Below, one piece after another: positions 26,306 to 34,778 of a DNA stretch of 64,000 nucleotides (positions are counted from its first letter, which is position 1; every line of letters begins with the position of its first letter). The notes beneath the pieces are model-generated. The model had not been told where the DNA came from, ran no database searches, and was given only the letters and a program-made list of their open reading frames with translations. The DNA is from DATCMH01 sp036563505 (GTDB lineage Bacteria; Pseudomonadota; Alphaproteobacteria; Rhizobiales; Beijerinckiaceae). Location: the NCBI GenBank assembly GCA_036563505.1, contig DATCMH010000007.1, positions 114,724-178,723 of the forward strand, written 5' to 3'. The position numbers and the translations under genes were made by a program.

Positions 26306-27318
26306 TCCGCTTCCTGCTGCGCCGCGCCGGAACCATGGCGGTGACGCTCGGCATCATCTCGGCGCTCGTGTTCTTCATCATCAAGCTCCCGCCGGGCGAC
26401 TTCCTGACGAACCAGATCGCGGAGCTCAAGGCGCAGGGGGAAGCCGCTTCCGCCGCCAAGGCCGAGTTCCTGATCCAGCAATACGGTCTCGATCGGCCGG
26501 TCTGGGAGCAGTATCTCGTCTGGGTTGGGCTGATGCCCGGCCCCAGCGGCTTCTCGGGCCTCCTGCAGGGCGATTGGGGCTGGTCCTTCGAGTTCGACAA
26601 GCCCGTGCGGGACGTGGTGGGCGACGCGCTCTGGCTGACGCTACTGGTCAACCTGGCGGTGGTGATCTTCGTCCACCTCGTATCGATCCCGATCGCCATC
26701 TACTCGGCGACCCGGCAGTATTCCGTCGGCGACTATATCGCGACCTTCATCGGCTATATCGGCCTGGCGACACCGAGCTTCCTGCTCGCTCTCATCCTTC
26801 TCTACTATTCCAACCGCTGGCTCGGCATCTCCATCGGCGGGCTCTACGACCCGCAATATGCCGGTCAGCCCTGGACCTGGGACAAGATCCGCTCGCTCCT
26901 GTCGCACCTCATAGTGCCGACCCTCGTCATCGGGCTCGGCGGCACGGCGGCGATGATCCGGCGCATGCGGGCGAACCTTCTCGACGAGCTCGGCAAGCAG
27001 TATTTCGTGACGGCCAAGGCCAAGGGGCTGCCGCCGACCCGGGCGCTGCTCAAATATCCGTTCCGGATGTCGCTGAACCCGTTCATCTCCGACATCGGTA
27101 ATCTCCTGCCGAACCTCGTCTCCGGCTCGGTTCTGGTCTCCCTCGTTCTCAGCCTGCCGACGGTCGGCCCCCTCCTGCTCGCGGCGCTCAAGAGCCAGGA
27201 TCAATTCCTCGCCGGCTTCATCCTGATGTTTGTCGCGGTGCTGACCGTCGTCGGCATGCTGATCTCTGATCTCCTCCTCGCGGCGCTCGATCCGCGCATC
27301 CGGCTCGGAGGACGCTGA
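26302..27318 (+). CDS. ABC transporter permease, DppB/OppB-type
   Basis: A 338-residue inner-membrane permease. It begins MIRFLLRRAGTMAVTLGIISALVFF and has a periplasmic insertion (NQIAELKAQGEAASAAKAEF) before QYGLDRPVWEQYLVW. The EAA-type loop YFVTAKAKGLPPTRALLKY is present and the end LLAALDPRIRLGGR is typical. ATG 26302 overlaps the binding-protein stop. It pairs with the next gene to make the membrane channel. Confidence 0.92.
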   Translation: MIRFLLRRAGTMAVTLGIISALVFFIIKLPPGDFLTNQIAELKAQGEAASAAKAEFLIQQYGLDRPVWEQYLVWVGLMPGPSGFSGLLQGDWGWSFEFDKPVRDVVGDALWLTLLVNLAVVIFVHLVSIPIAIYSATRQYSVGDYIATFIGYIGLATPSFLLALILLYYSNRWLGISIGGLYDPQYAGQPWTWDKIRSLLSHLIVPTLVIGLGGTAAMIRRMRANLLDELGKQYFVTAKAKGLPPTRALLKYPFRMSLNPFISDIGNLLPNLVSGSVLVSLVLSLPTVGPLLLAALKSQDQFLAGFILMFVAVLTVVGMLISDLLLAALDPRIRLGGR

Positions 27319-27320
27319 CC

Positions 27321-28484
27321 GTGAACGTCGAGGCGCCCGCCCGCTCCACGCACTACGTCGACACACGCCCCTTCGATCCGGGACTGAACGAGCCCTCGGG
27401 CGCGAGCGAGGCGCTGGCGCGGGCCTCGTCCTGGCGGCTGATGTGGCTCAAGTTCAAGCGCCACCGCATCGCCGTCGCCTCGGCCCTGCTGCTCGTCCTG
27501 TTCTACGCGATGATCCCCTTCGTCGAGGCCATCGCGCCTTACGAGCAGACGAAGCGCAACGGCGATTTCCTTTACGCGCCGCCCCAAGGCGTACACCTCT
27601 TCCACAAGGGCGAGTTGCGCGGGCCTTTCGTCTATCCCTATCGCTTCAGCTTCAACGAGGAGACGTTCCAGCGCGACTACATCGTCGACGCGGAGACGCC
27701 CCAAGCCTTGCGCTTCTTCTGCCGCGGCGAGCCCTATCGCTTCTGGGGCTTGGTCGATGCCGACGTTCACCTCGTCTGCCCGCCGCAGGGCGGCACCTTC
27801 TTCCTTCTCGGCACGGATCGTCTCGGCCGCGACCTCTTCTCGCGCATCCTCTACGGCGCACGCATCTCCCTCACCATCGGCCTCGTCGGCATCGCGGTCT
27901 CCTTCGCGCTCGGGCTCTTCTTCGGCGGGCTCGCCGGCTATCTCGGCGGCTGGGTCGACCACGTCGTCCAGCGCATGATCGAGATCCTGCGCTCGCTACC
28001 CGAACTCCCCCTGTGGCTCGCCCTCTCGGCGGCTTTGCCGGCGAACTGGAGCCCGCTCCTCGTCTTCTTCGGCATCACGATCATCCTCGGCCTCCTCGAC
28101 TGGCCGGGCTTGGCCCGCGCGGTGCGCTCCAAGCTCCTAGCGCTTCGGGAGGAGGATTTCGTGCGAGCCGCGGAACTGATGGGCGCCTCAAAGCGGCGCA
28201 TTATCGCGCGCCATCTTATCCCGAACTTCATGAGCCACCTCATCGCTTCGGCGACGCTGTCAATTCCCTCGATGATCCTGGGCGAGACGGCCCTGTCCTT
28301 CCTCGGCCTCGGCCTGCGTCCGCCGGTGACGAGCTGGGGCGTGCTCCTCAACGAGGCCCAGAACCTCGCGGCCGTCCAGCTCCATCCCTGGCTGCTCTTC
28401 CCGATCGTGCCCGTGGTGCTGGTGGTGCTCGCCTTCAACTTCATGGGCGACGGGCTGAGGGACGCGGCGGACCCGTATCACTGA
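27321..28484 (+). CDS. ABC transporter permease, DppC/OppC-type
   Basis: A 387-residue permease starting with GTG 27321, two bases after the previous stop. A first helix (IAVASALLLVLFYAMIPFVEAIAP) is followed by a long periplasmic insert of roughly 120 residues before LGTDRLGRDLFSRILYGARIS, the DppC hallmark. The EAA loop is RAAELMGASKRRIIARH and the end is GDGLRDAADPYH. The long insert and the fused ATPase upstream mark this as a different subtype from the importer at 4.1-9.7 kb. Glycerol kinase follows 52 bases on. Confidence 0.92.
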   Translation: MNVEAPARSTHYVDTRPFDPGLNEPSGASEALARASSWRLMWLKFKRHRIAVASALLLVLFYAMIPFVEAIAPYEQTKRNGDFLYAPPQGVHLFHKGELRGPFVYPYRFSFNEETFQRDYIVDAETPQALRFFCRGEPYRFWGLVDADVHLVCPPQGGTFFLLGTDRLGRDLFSRILYGARISLTIGLVGIAVSFALGLFFGGLAGYLGGWVDHVVQRMIEILRSLPELPLWLALSAALPANWSPLLVFFGITIILGLLDWPGLARAVRSKLLALREEDFVRAAELMGASKRRIIARHLIPNFMSHLIASATLSIPSMILGETALSFLGLGLRPPVTSWGVLLNEAQNLAAVQLHPWLLFPIVPVVLVVLAFNFMGDGLRDAADPYH

Positions 28485-28536
28485 GCGCCAGGCCGCGGCA
28501 CCTCCGCAAACGACAACACGCCACAGGGGAAATGCC

Positions 28537-30033
28537 ATGCCGGATTTCGTCGGCGCGCTCGACCAGGGCACGACGAGCACGCGCTTCATCGTCTTCGACC
28601 GTGCCGGGAGCATCGTCAGCCTCGCGCAGCGCGAGCATGAGCAAATCTATCCGAAGCCCGGGTGGGTCGAGCACGACCCGCTCGAGATCTGGCGCAACAC
28701 GCAGATCGTGATCGGGGACGCCCTGGCGAAGGTGGGTCTCTCGCCGCGCGACCTCGCGGCGGTCGGCATCACGAACCAGCGCGAGACGACACTTCTTTGG
28801 GATCGCCGCACCGGCGAGCCGCTCCACAACGCCCTCGTTTGGCAGGACACGCGCGTCGACGCCGAGGTCGCCGCCTTCGCGCGCGATGGCGGCAAGGACC
28901 GTTTGCGGGCAAAGACGGGGCTGCCTCTCGCAAGCTACTTTTCTGGGCTGAAGCTGCGCTGGCTGCTTGACCACTTGCCGGGCGCCCGCGCGAAAGCAGA
29001 GGCCGGCGACGCGCTGTTCGGTACGGTCGATTCCTGGTGCCTGTGGAACCTCACGGGCGGCGTCGAAGGCGGGCTGCACCTCACCGACGTGACGAATGCC
29101 AGCCGCACGCAGCTCATGGGGCTCGAGAGCCTCGCCTGGGACGACGAGATCCTGGCGCTCTTCGCCATTCCCCGGGCCTGCCTGCCCCGCATCGTCTCGT
29201 CGAGCGAGGTCTACGGCGAGGCATCGGGCGTGCTCGCCGGGGTGCCCGTCGCGGGCATCCTGGGTGATCAGCAGGCGGCCCTCGTCGGCCAGGCGTGCTT
29301 CGAGGCGGGCGAGGCCAAGAACACCTACGGGACGGGCTGCTTCCTGCTCATGAACACCGGCGAGACGCCGTTTCCGTCGGAGGCGGGGCTCATCACCACG
29401 CTGGCCTACCGCTTCGGTGCGGAGAAGCCAGTCTACGCCCTCGAAGGCTCCATCGCCATCGCCGGCGCCCTCGTGCAATGGCTGCGCGACAACCTCGGCC
29501 TGATCGGCTCGAGCGCCGAGATTGAGACCCTGGCGCGCACCGTCACGGACAGCGGCGGCGTGACGATCGTGCCGGCCTTTTCCGGGCTCTACGCCCCGCA
29601 CTGGAACGAGGCCGCCCGCGGCCTCATCGGCGGGCTCACCCGTTACGCCACCAAGGGCCATATCGCCCGCGCGGCGCTCGAGGCGACCGCCTTTCAGACG
29701 CGGGAGGTGCTGGAGGCGATGACGCGAGACACCGGCATCGACGTCAAGGAACTCAGGGCCGACGGCGGCATGGTCGGCAACGACCTGCTGATGCAGTTCC
29801 AGGCCGACATCATCGAGGCCTCGGTGGTGCGGCCCAAAGTGTCCGAGACGACGGCGCTCGGCGCGGCCTACGCCGCCGGGCTCGCGACGGGGTTCTGGTC
29901 CGGCACCGCAGACCTCGTGCGCAACTGGGCCGTGGACAAACGCTGGCATCCCGCCATGGAGGCGTCAGAGCGCGAGAGAGCTTTCGCCGAGTGGATGAAG
30001 GCCGTAGGTCGATCGATGGACTGGGCGGGTTGA
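28537..30033 (+). CDS. glpK: glycerol kinase
   Basis: A 498-residue FGGY-family kinase of normal GlpK length. The N-terminal phosphate loop GALDQGTTSTRFIVFD, the glycerol-contacting segment TNQRETTLLWDRRTG, and GTGCFLLMNTG with FSGLYAPHWNEAARG are classic GlpK signatures. It makes sn-glycerol 3-phosphate from glycerol and ATP in the cytoplasm. No glpF, glpD or glpR is in the window. Its position right behind a peptide-type importer suggests that the importer brings in glycerol or a glycerol-releasing compound, but this is inference. Confidence 0.95.
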   Translation: MPDFVGALDQGTTSTRFIVFDRAGSIVSLAQREHEQIYPKPGWVEHDPLEIWRNTQIVIGDALAKVGLSPRDLAAVGITNQRETTLLWDRRTGEPLHNALVWQDTRVDAEVAAFARDGGKDRLRAKTGLPLASYFSGLKLRWLLDHLPGARAKAEAGDALFGTVDSWCLWNLTGGVEGGLHLTDVTNASRTQLMGLESLAWDDEILALFAIPRACLPRIVSSSEVYGEASGVLAGVPVAGILGDQQAALVGQACFEAGEAKNTYGTGCFLLMNTGETPFPSEAGLITTLAYRFGAEKPVYALEGSIAIAGALVQWLRDNLGLIGSSAEIETLARTVTDSGGVTIVPAFSGLYAPHWNEAARGLIGGLTRYATKGHIARAALEATAFQTREVLEAMTRDTGIDVKELRADGGMVGNDLLMQFQADIIEASVVRPKVSETTALGAAYAAGLATGFWSGTADLVRNWAVDKRWHPAMEASERERAFAEWMKAVGRSMDWAG

Positions 30034-30042
30034 GCTGTCGCC

Positions 30043-30158
30043 GTCATTCCGGGGCTCGGCGAAACCGAGAACCCGGAACCCACGACTGGGTTGTATGCTG
30101 ATCGCCATCACTCGCCCGATCATGGATTCCGGGCTCCGCTGCGCGGCCCCGGAATGAC
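30043..30158. repeat. 116-bp REP-like inverted-repeat element, copy 1
   Basis: The element starts GTCATTCCGGGGCTCGGCG and ends CGCGGCCCCGGAATGAC, so its ends are mutually inverted (GTCATTCCGGGG/CCCCGGAATGAC). It fills the gap between the converging ends of glpK and the Rid-family gene. A second copy of exactly the same length lies at 42721-42836 in the opposite orientation: the left arm of one matches the reverse complement of the right arm of the other. It may act as a bidirectional terminator. It carries no gene. Confidence 0.85.
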
Positions 30159-30161
30159 AGC

Positions 30162-30602
30162 TTACGAACCAACCACCGCCGTCGCCTCGATCTCCACCTT
30201 GGCCTCGCGCTCCACGAGGCGGACCACCTGAACGACTGCCATCGCCGGATAATGGGGGCCGATGACGTCCCGGTAAGCGGCACCGAGGCCCTTGAGGCTC
30301 GCCAGGTACTCGTCGATATCCGTGACGTACCAGGTCAGGCGCACGAGGTGATGCGGCTCGGCGCCAGCCTCGGCGAGGATGAGGCGGATGTTATCGAGCG
30401 TCTGGCGGACCTGGCCGACGAAATCGGGCGGGAAACGCCCATGCGCGTCCCAACCGACCACGCCCCCCGTGACGACGACGCGGCCTTCCGCCGCCATGCC
30501 GTTGGCGTAGCCTTTCGGCATGGGCCAGCCGGGCGGCTGCAGGACCGTGGGGCGGCCCTCCGCATGGCCGGGAAGCTCGATCGAGCGCCGGGGCAGGTTC
30601 AT
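30162..30602 (-). CDS. Rid (YjgF/YER057c/UK114) family protein, non-archetypal
   Basis: A 146-residue Rid-fold protein. The family pattern is clear: VTGGVVGWDAHGRFP, QVRQTLDNIRLILAEAG, LVRLTWYVTDIDEYLA and VEIEATAVVG. True RidA imine deaminases carry an Arg (R105 in E. coli RidA) within P-A-R; here the aligned residue is Met121 (HYPAMAVVQV). Family members without that Arg are not expected to hydrolyse imines. ATG 30602 overlaps the thioesterase stop by four bases, so it ends the aromatic acid operon. In a 2-aminobenzoyl-CoA pathway a protein acting on enamine or imine intermediates would make sense, but the missing Arg argues for another activity. Confidence 0.87.
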   Translation of the reverse strand: MNLPRRSIELPGHAEGRPTVLQPPGWPMPKGYANGMAAEGRVVVTGGVVGWDAHGRFPPDFVGQVRQTLDNIRLILAEAGAEPHHLVRLTWYVTDIDEYLASLKGLGAAYRDVIGPHYPAMAVVQVVRLVEREAKVEIEATAVVGS

Positions 30603-31057
30603 CGGCAAAGCTCCTGATAGGCCTCGACGGCGGCGCGCAGATCCGCCGGCAGCGGGATCGCACGATGCACGTCGAGCGACGTCGTGACGATGACGAGCCG
30701 GGCGAGGAGGATCGGCTCCTCGCCGCAGTAGAGATGAACGCGCAAGCTGAGCGATGCGGTCCCGATCCGCTCGACGAGCGGCACGGCCGTGAGGCGATCG
30801 CCCACCATCGAGGGCGCCACGTAGTCTATCGATGCGTGCCCGTAGCCGAGCCCGGTCCGGCGCGGGCCGATGAACTCGGCGTAGCTCAGGCCCAAAGCCG
30901 CTTCGAACCAGTCCTCGACGACCCCGTTCAGGAGGTCGAAGTACCGTGCGAAGTAGACGATGCCGGCCGGGTCGCAATGCGAGAAGCGGATGCGCAGCGG
31001 CCCGCGCCAGGCGCGTTGCGGCAAAGCCGCGAGCGGCGTGGGTTGCGGCCGACTCAT
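30599..31057 (-). CDS. acyl-CoA thioesterase, 4-hydroxybenzoyl-CoA thioesterase family
   Basis: A 152-residue hot-dog-fold thioesterase. The active-site stretch FSHCDPAGIVYFARYFDLLN, with its Asp, is that of the Pseudomonas 4-hydroxybenzoyl-CoA/YbgC thioesterase group. It hydrolyses an aryl- or acyl-CoA to free acid and CoA. In this operon it probably releases CoA from dead-end or overloaded aromatic CoA esters. It starts five bases after the stop of the CoA ligase gene and overlaps the Rid gene. Confidence 0.88.
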   Translation of the reverse strand: MSRPQPTPLAALPQRAWRGPLRIRFSHCDPAGIVYFARYFDLLNGVVEDWFEAALGLSYAEFIGPRRTGLGYGHASIDYVAPSMVGDRLTAVPLVERIGTASLSLRVHLYCGEEPILLARLVIVTTSLDVHRAIPLPADLRAAVEAYQELCR

Positions 31058-31062
31058 CCGGG

Positions 31063-32709
31063 TCAGGCGACCGCGAGCGAGGGAGCGCCGGAGCGGGCCA
31101 TTTCGCGTAGCGCGAAGCGCTGCAGCTTGCCCGTCTGCGTCTTGGGCAGTTCCGGCACGAACTCGATCGCACGCGGGTACTTGTAGGGCGCGATCTCCTG
31201 CTTGACGTGGTCCTGGAGCGTCTTGGCCATCTCGGCGCCGGGCAGGTGGCCGGCGGCGAGCACGACAAAAGCCTTCACGATCATGCCCCGCTCCGGGCAC
31301 GGCGCGCCGACGACGCCGCATTCCGCGACGGCCGCGTGCGCGAGGAGCGCCGCTTCCACCTCGGGGCCGGCGATGTTGTAGCCCGAGGAGATGATCATGT
31401 CGTCGGAGCGGGCCTGGTACCAGAAATAGCCGTCCTCGTCCTGGAGATACGTATCGCCGGTGACATTCCAGCCATCCTGGACGTAGCGGCGCTGGCGCTC
31501 GTCGGCGAGGTAGCGGCAGCCGGTCGGCCCGCGTACGGCAAGCCGCCCGACGGAGCCCGGCGGCAGGGTGCGGCCCTCCTCGTCGATCACCTTGGCCTCG
31601 TAGCCCGGCACGGGCCTCCCCGTCGCGCCGGGGCGGATCTCCTCCTCGGGCGAGGCGATGAAGATGTGCAGCATCTCGGTGGCGCCGATGCCGTCCATCA
31701 GCTTGAGGCCGGTCGCCTCGTGCCAGGCCTCGAAGGTCGCCTTGGGCAAAGCTTCGCCGGCCGAGACGCATTTGCGCAAGGATGACACGTCGTGCTCGGG
31801 CAGATGGGGCAGCATCGCCCGGTAAGCGGTGGGGGCCGTGAAGCACACCGTCGCCCGGTGCTGCGCAATGGCCGGCAGCAGCACGTCGGGCGAGGCCTTC
31901 TCCAGCACCACCGTCGAGGCGCCGATCCGCATCGGGAAGAGCACGATGCCGCCGAGGCCGAAGGTGAAGGCGAGGGGCGGCGAGCCGATGAAGCGGTCGC
32001 TCGGCTCCGCGCGCAGCACGTTCTTGGCATAAGCATCGCAGATCGCGAGCATGTCGCGGTGGAAGTGCATGGTGCCCTTCGGCTCGCCCGTCGTGCCCGA
32101 CGTGAAGCCGATGAGGCAGACATCGTCGGCCGCGGTGTCTACGGCCGTGAATACAGGCGAGGCGTCCGCCATCAGCGCTTCGAGGCTCTCCGGGCCTCCA
32201 TCGCCCCAATATACGACGTGCTGGAGATCAGCGCTCAACCCGCGGGCACGCTCCATCTCGGCGGCGAGACGGTGGTCGCAGAGCGCGATGGCGATGCGCG
32301 CCTTGGCGAGGGGATAAGCGATCTCTTTCGCCCGCAGGAGCGGCATGGTGGCGACGACGACGCCGCCAGCCTTGAGCACGGCGAGGTAGGCAGCGACCAT
32401 CGTCGGGTTGTTGGCCGAGCGCAGCAGCACGCGGGTGCCGGGCACGAGGCCGAGCCGGGCCGTCAGCACGTTGGCGATGCGGTTCACGCGCTCCTGCAGG
32501 GCGCGGTAGGTTAGGGTCTCGCCCGGGCCGATGAGGCAAATGCGGTCGCCCTGCCCTTCCTCAACCCAGCGGTCGAGGAACGCGGCCGCGCAGTTGAGGC
32601 GCTCCGGATATTGCAGCTCGGGCCGGGTGAAGAGGAAGGTCGGCCACGCGTCCCGCGGCGGCAGGTTGTCCCGGGCGAAGGTGTCGAGATGGGCGGTCTG
32701 GGCCATCAT
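31063..32709 (-). CDS. benzoate-CoA ligase family protein (probable 2-aminobenzoate-CoA ligase)
   Basis: A 548-residue AMP-forming acyl-CoA synthetase. The P-loop GFTSGTTGEPKGTMHFHRD, the GIGATEMLHIF motif and the C-terminal LPKTQTGKLQRF with the catalytic Lys are intact. It aligns by eye with the benzoate/2-aminobenzoate-CoA ligase family, which activates an aromatic acid with ATP and CoA. ATG 32709 (or the adjacent 32706) follows GAGAGGAG. The presence of a two-domain aminobenzoyl-CoA monooxygenase/reductase at 42842 points to 2-aminobenzoate (anthranilate) or salicylate as substrate. Confidence 0.85.
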   Translation of the reverse strand: MMAQTAHLDTFARDNLPPRDAWPTFLFTRPELQYPERLNCAAAFLDRWVEEGQGDRICLIGPGETLTYRALQERVNRIANVLTARLGLVPGTRVLLRSANNPTMVAAYLAVLKAGGVVVATMPLLRAKEIAYPLAKARIAIALCDHRLAAEMERARGLSADLQHVVYWGDGGPESLEALMADASPVFTAVDTAADDVCLIGFTSGTTGEPKGTMHFHRDMLAICDAYAKNVLRAEPSDRFIGSPPLAFTFGLGGIVLFPMRIGASTVVLEKASPDVLLPAIAQHRATVCFTAPTAYRAMLPHLPEHDVSSLRKCVSAGEALPKATFEAWHEATGLKLMDGIGATEMLHIFIASPEEEIRPGATGRPVPGYEAKVIDEEGRTLPPGSVGRLAVRGPTGCRYLADERQRRYVQDGWNVTGDTYLQDEDGYFWYQARSDDMIISSGYNIAGPEVEAALLAHAAVAECGVVGAPCPERGMIVKAFVVLAAGHLPGAEMAKTLQDHVKQEIAPYKYPRAIEFVPELPKTQTGKLQRFALREMARSGAPSLAVA

Positions 32710-32732
32710 TCCTTCTCCTCTCGTTTCGTGCC

Positions 32733-33929
32733 TCACTCGGCCGCGCGCGGCAGCGCGGCGGGAGCCGCCTGCTTCAGCAGCTCGCGGGCGATGACGATTT
32801 TCTGGACCTCGGTAGCGCCCTCGTAGATCCGCAGCGCCCGGATCTCGCGGTAGAGCTCCTCGACCTTGACACCCTTCATGACGCCGAGCCCGCCGAAAAT
32901 CTGCACCGCCTTGTCGATGACCGATTGCGCGCTCTCGGTGGCGTGCATCTTGGCCATCGCCGCCTCCCGAGTGACCCGCGGCGCGCCCGAATCCTTCGTC
33001 CAGGCGGCGCGGTAGACGAGGAGCGCCGCGGTATCGACCGCGGTCGCCATCTCGGCCAAGGCGGCTTGGGTGAGCTGGAGGTCGCCGAGCGGCGCGCCGA
33101 AGAGGGAGCGGGTCGCGGCGCGGGTCAGCGCCTCGTCGAGGGCCCGGCGCGCGAAGCCGAGCGCCGCGGCGCCCACCGTCGAGCGGAACACGTCGAGTGT
33201 CGCCATCGCGATCTTAAAGCCCTCGCCCCCTTGTCCCAGTCGATGCGTGAGCGGCACTCGGCAGTTCTCGAAGCGAAGGGTCGCGAGCGGGTGCGGTGCG
33301 ATGACGTCGATGCGCTCCGCGATGGTGAGTCCGGGGGTGTCGGCATCGACCACGAAGGCGGACAGACCCCGAGCCCCCGGCGCCTCGCCCGTGCGGGCGA
33401 AGACAACATAGAAATCGGCGATGCCGCCGTTCGAGATCCAGGTTTTCTCGCCGTCGAGGCGCACGTGATCCGGCCCGTCCGGACGGGCGGTCGTCGCCAT
33501 GGCGGCGACGTCGGAGCCTGCTTCTGGTTCGGACAGAGCGAAGGCGGCGATTGCCTCGCCGCGGGCGACGCGCGGGAGGTAGGCGGCCTTCAGCGCCTCC
33601 GAGCCGGCCAGCGTGATCGGCCCCGAGCCGAGGCCCTGCATGGCAAAGGCGAAGTCGGCGAGGCCGTCATGATAGGCCAACGTCTCGCGGGCGAGGCACA
33701 GCGAGCGCACGTCGAAGCTCGGGAAGAGCCCACCATGGGCCTGAGGCACCGCCGCCCGCAGCCAGCCGGCCTCACCCAGCGCCCGAACGAGCCGGCGGCA
33801 CGAGCCGTCGACATCGTGATGGTCGACGAGGGGCGCAACCTCCCGGGTGGCCCAATCCGCGAGATCGGACGCGAAGCGAGCGTGCTGTTCGGCGAAGAAC
33901 GGCCACGACAGGAAGGAGCGGTCTGGCAT
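32733..33929 (-). CDS. acyl-CoA dehydrogenase family protein
   Basis: A 398-residue acyl-CoA dehydrogenase. FAD- and substrate-binding segments IAAFALSEPEAGSDVAAMAT and KTWISNGGIADFY are clear, and the catalytic Glu is in RIYEGATEVQ near the C-terminus. In this operon it would oxidise a cyclic or ring-opened acyl-CoA formed after the monooxygenase/reductase step. It lies 6 bases after the crotonase gene and 23 bases before the CoA ligase start. The exact substrate is inferred from context. Confidence 0.9.
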   Translation of the reverse strand: MPDRSFLSWPFFAEQHARFASDLADWATREVAPLVDHHDVDGSCRRLVRALGEAGWLRAAVPQAHGGLFPSFDVRSLCLARETLAYHDGLADFAFAMQGLGSGPITLAGSEALKAAYLPRVARGEAIAAFALSEPEAGSDVAAMATTARPDGPDHVRLDGEKTWISNGGIADFYVVFARTGEAPGARGLSAFVVDADTPGLTIAERIDVIAPHPLATLRFENCRVPLTHRLGQGGEGFKIAMATLDVFRSTVGAAALGFARRALDEALTRAATRSLFGAPLGDLQLTQAALAEMATAVDTAALLVYRAAWTKDSGAPRVTREAAMAKMHATESAQSVIDKAVQIFGGLGVMKGVKVEELYREIRALRIYEGATEVQKIVIARELLKQAAPAALPRAAE

Positions 33930-33935
33930 GGCGCG

Positions 33936-34778
33936 CTAGTCCCCCTGGAACACCGGCGTGCGCTTCTCGGCGAAGGCGTGGTAGGCGCGGGCGAAGTCTT
34001 CCGTCGTCATGCAAAGAGCTTGCGCGACGGCCTCGGCCTCGATCGCCTCCTCCACCGACATCGCCCATTCCATGGCGAGCATGCGCTTCGTCATGGTGTT
34101 GCCGAAGGTCGGCCCCGCGGCGACGCCGTCAGCGATCTCGCGGGCGGCGTCGAGCGCTTGGCCCGGCTCCGCGAGGCGGTTGAAGAAGCCCCACCGCTCG
34201 CCCTCCTCGCCCGTCATGAAGCGGCCGGTGTAGAGGAGCTCGGAGGCGCGCCCCTGGCCGATGATGCGGGGGAGGATGGCGCAGGCGCCCATGTCGCAGC
34301 CGGCAAGGCCAACCTTGTTGAAGAGGAAGGCGACCTTGGCCTTCGGCGTGCCGACCCGGAGGTCGGACGCCATGGCGACGATAGCGCCGGCGCCGGCGCA
34401 GACGCCCTCCACCGCGGCGACGATCGGCTGCGGACAGGCGCGCATCGCCTTGACGAGCTCGCCCGTCATCCGGGTGAAGCGGGTGAGGTCCTTCGTGCCC
34501 ATGGCGACGAGGGGGCCGATGATCTCGAACACGTCGCCGCCCGACGAAAAGTTGCCGCCGGCGCCGGTGATGACGATCGCCTTCACGGCCTCATCCTTCT
34601 GGCAGGCCCAGAAGAAGTCCGTGAGCTCGCGGTAGCTGTCGAAGGTGAGCGGGTTCTTCCGCTCGGGGCGGTTGAGCGTCACGTTCGCGACGGGACCCGC
34701 CGCGTCGAGCAGAAAATGCTGCGGGCGGTAGCCCGACAGGGGCAAGGTGACGCCGTTCGCAGGCCGCCCTTCGGTCAT
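33936..34778 (-). CDS. enoyl-CoA hydratase/isomerase (crotonase) family protein, atypical active site
   Basis: A 280-residue crotonase-fold protein. The oxyanion-hole segments GAGGNFSSGGDVFEI and EGVCAGAGAIVAMASDL are present. By hand alignment the two acid residues of rat crotonase (Glu144, Glu164) fall on Ile (GAGAIVAM) and Lys (FNKVGLAG), so ordinary hydratase chemistry is doubtful. A conserved-looking GCDMGA follows and its Asp may substitute. In this operon a ring-opening or hydrolytic step on an alicyclic CoA ester is plausible. The start overlaps the MarR stop by four bases. Confidence 0.85.
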   Translation of the reverse strand: MTEGRPANGVTLPLSGYRPQHFLLDAAGPVANVTLNRPERKNPLTFDSYRELTDFFWACQKDEAVKAIVITGAGGNFSSGGDVFEIIGPLVAMGTKDLTRFTRMTGELVKAMRACPQPIVAAVEGVCAGAGAIVAMASDLRVGTPKAKVAFLFNKVGLAGCDMGACAILPRIIGQGRASELLYTGRFMTGEEGERWGFFNRLAEPGQALDAAREIADGVAAGPTFGNTMTKRMLAMEWAMSVEEAIEAEAVAQALCMTTEDFARAYHAFAEKRTPVFQGD

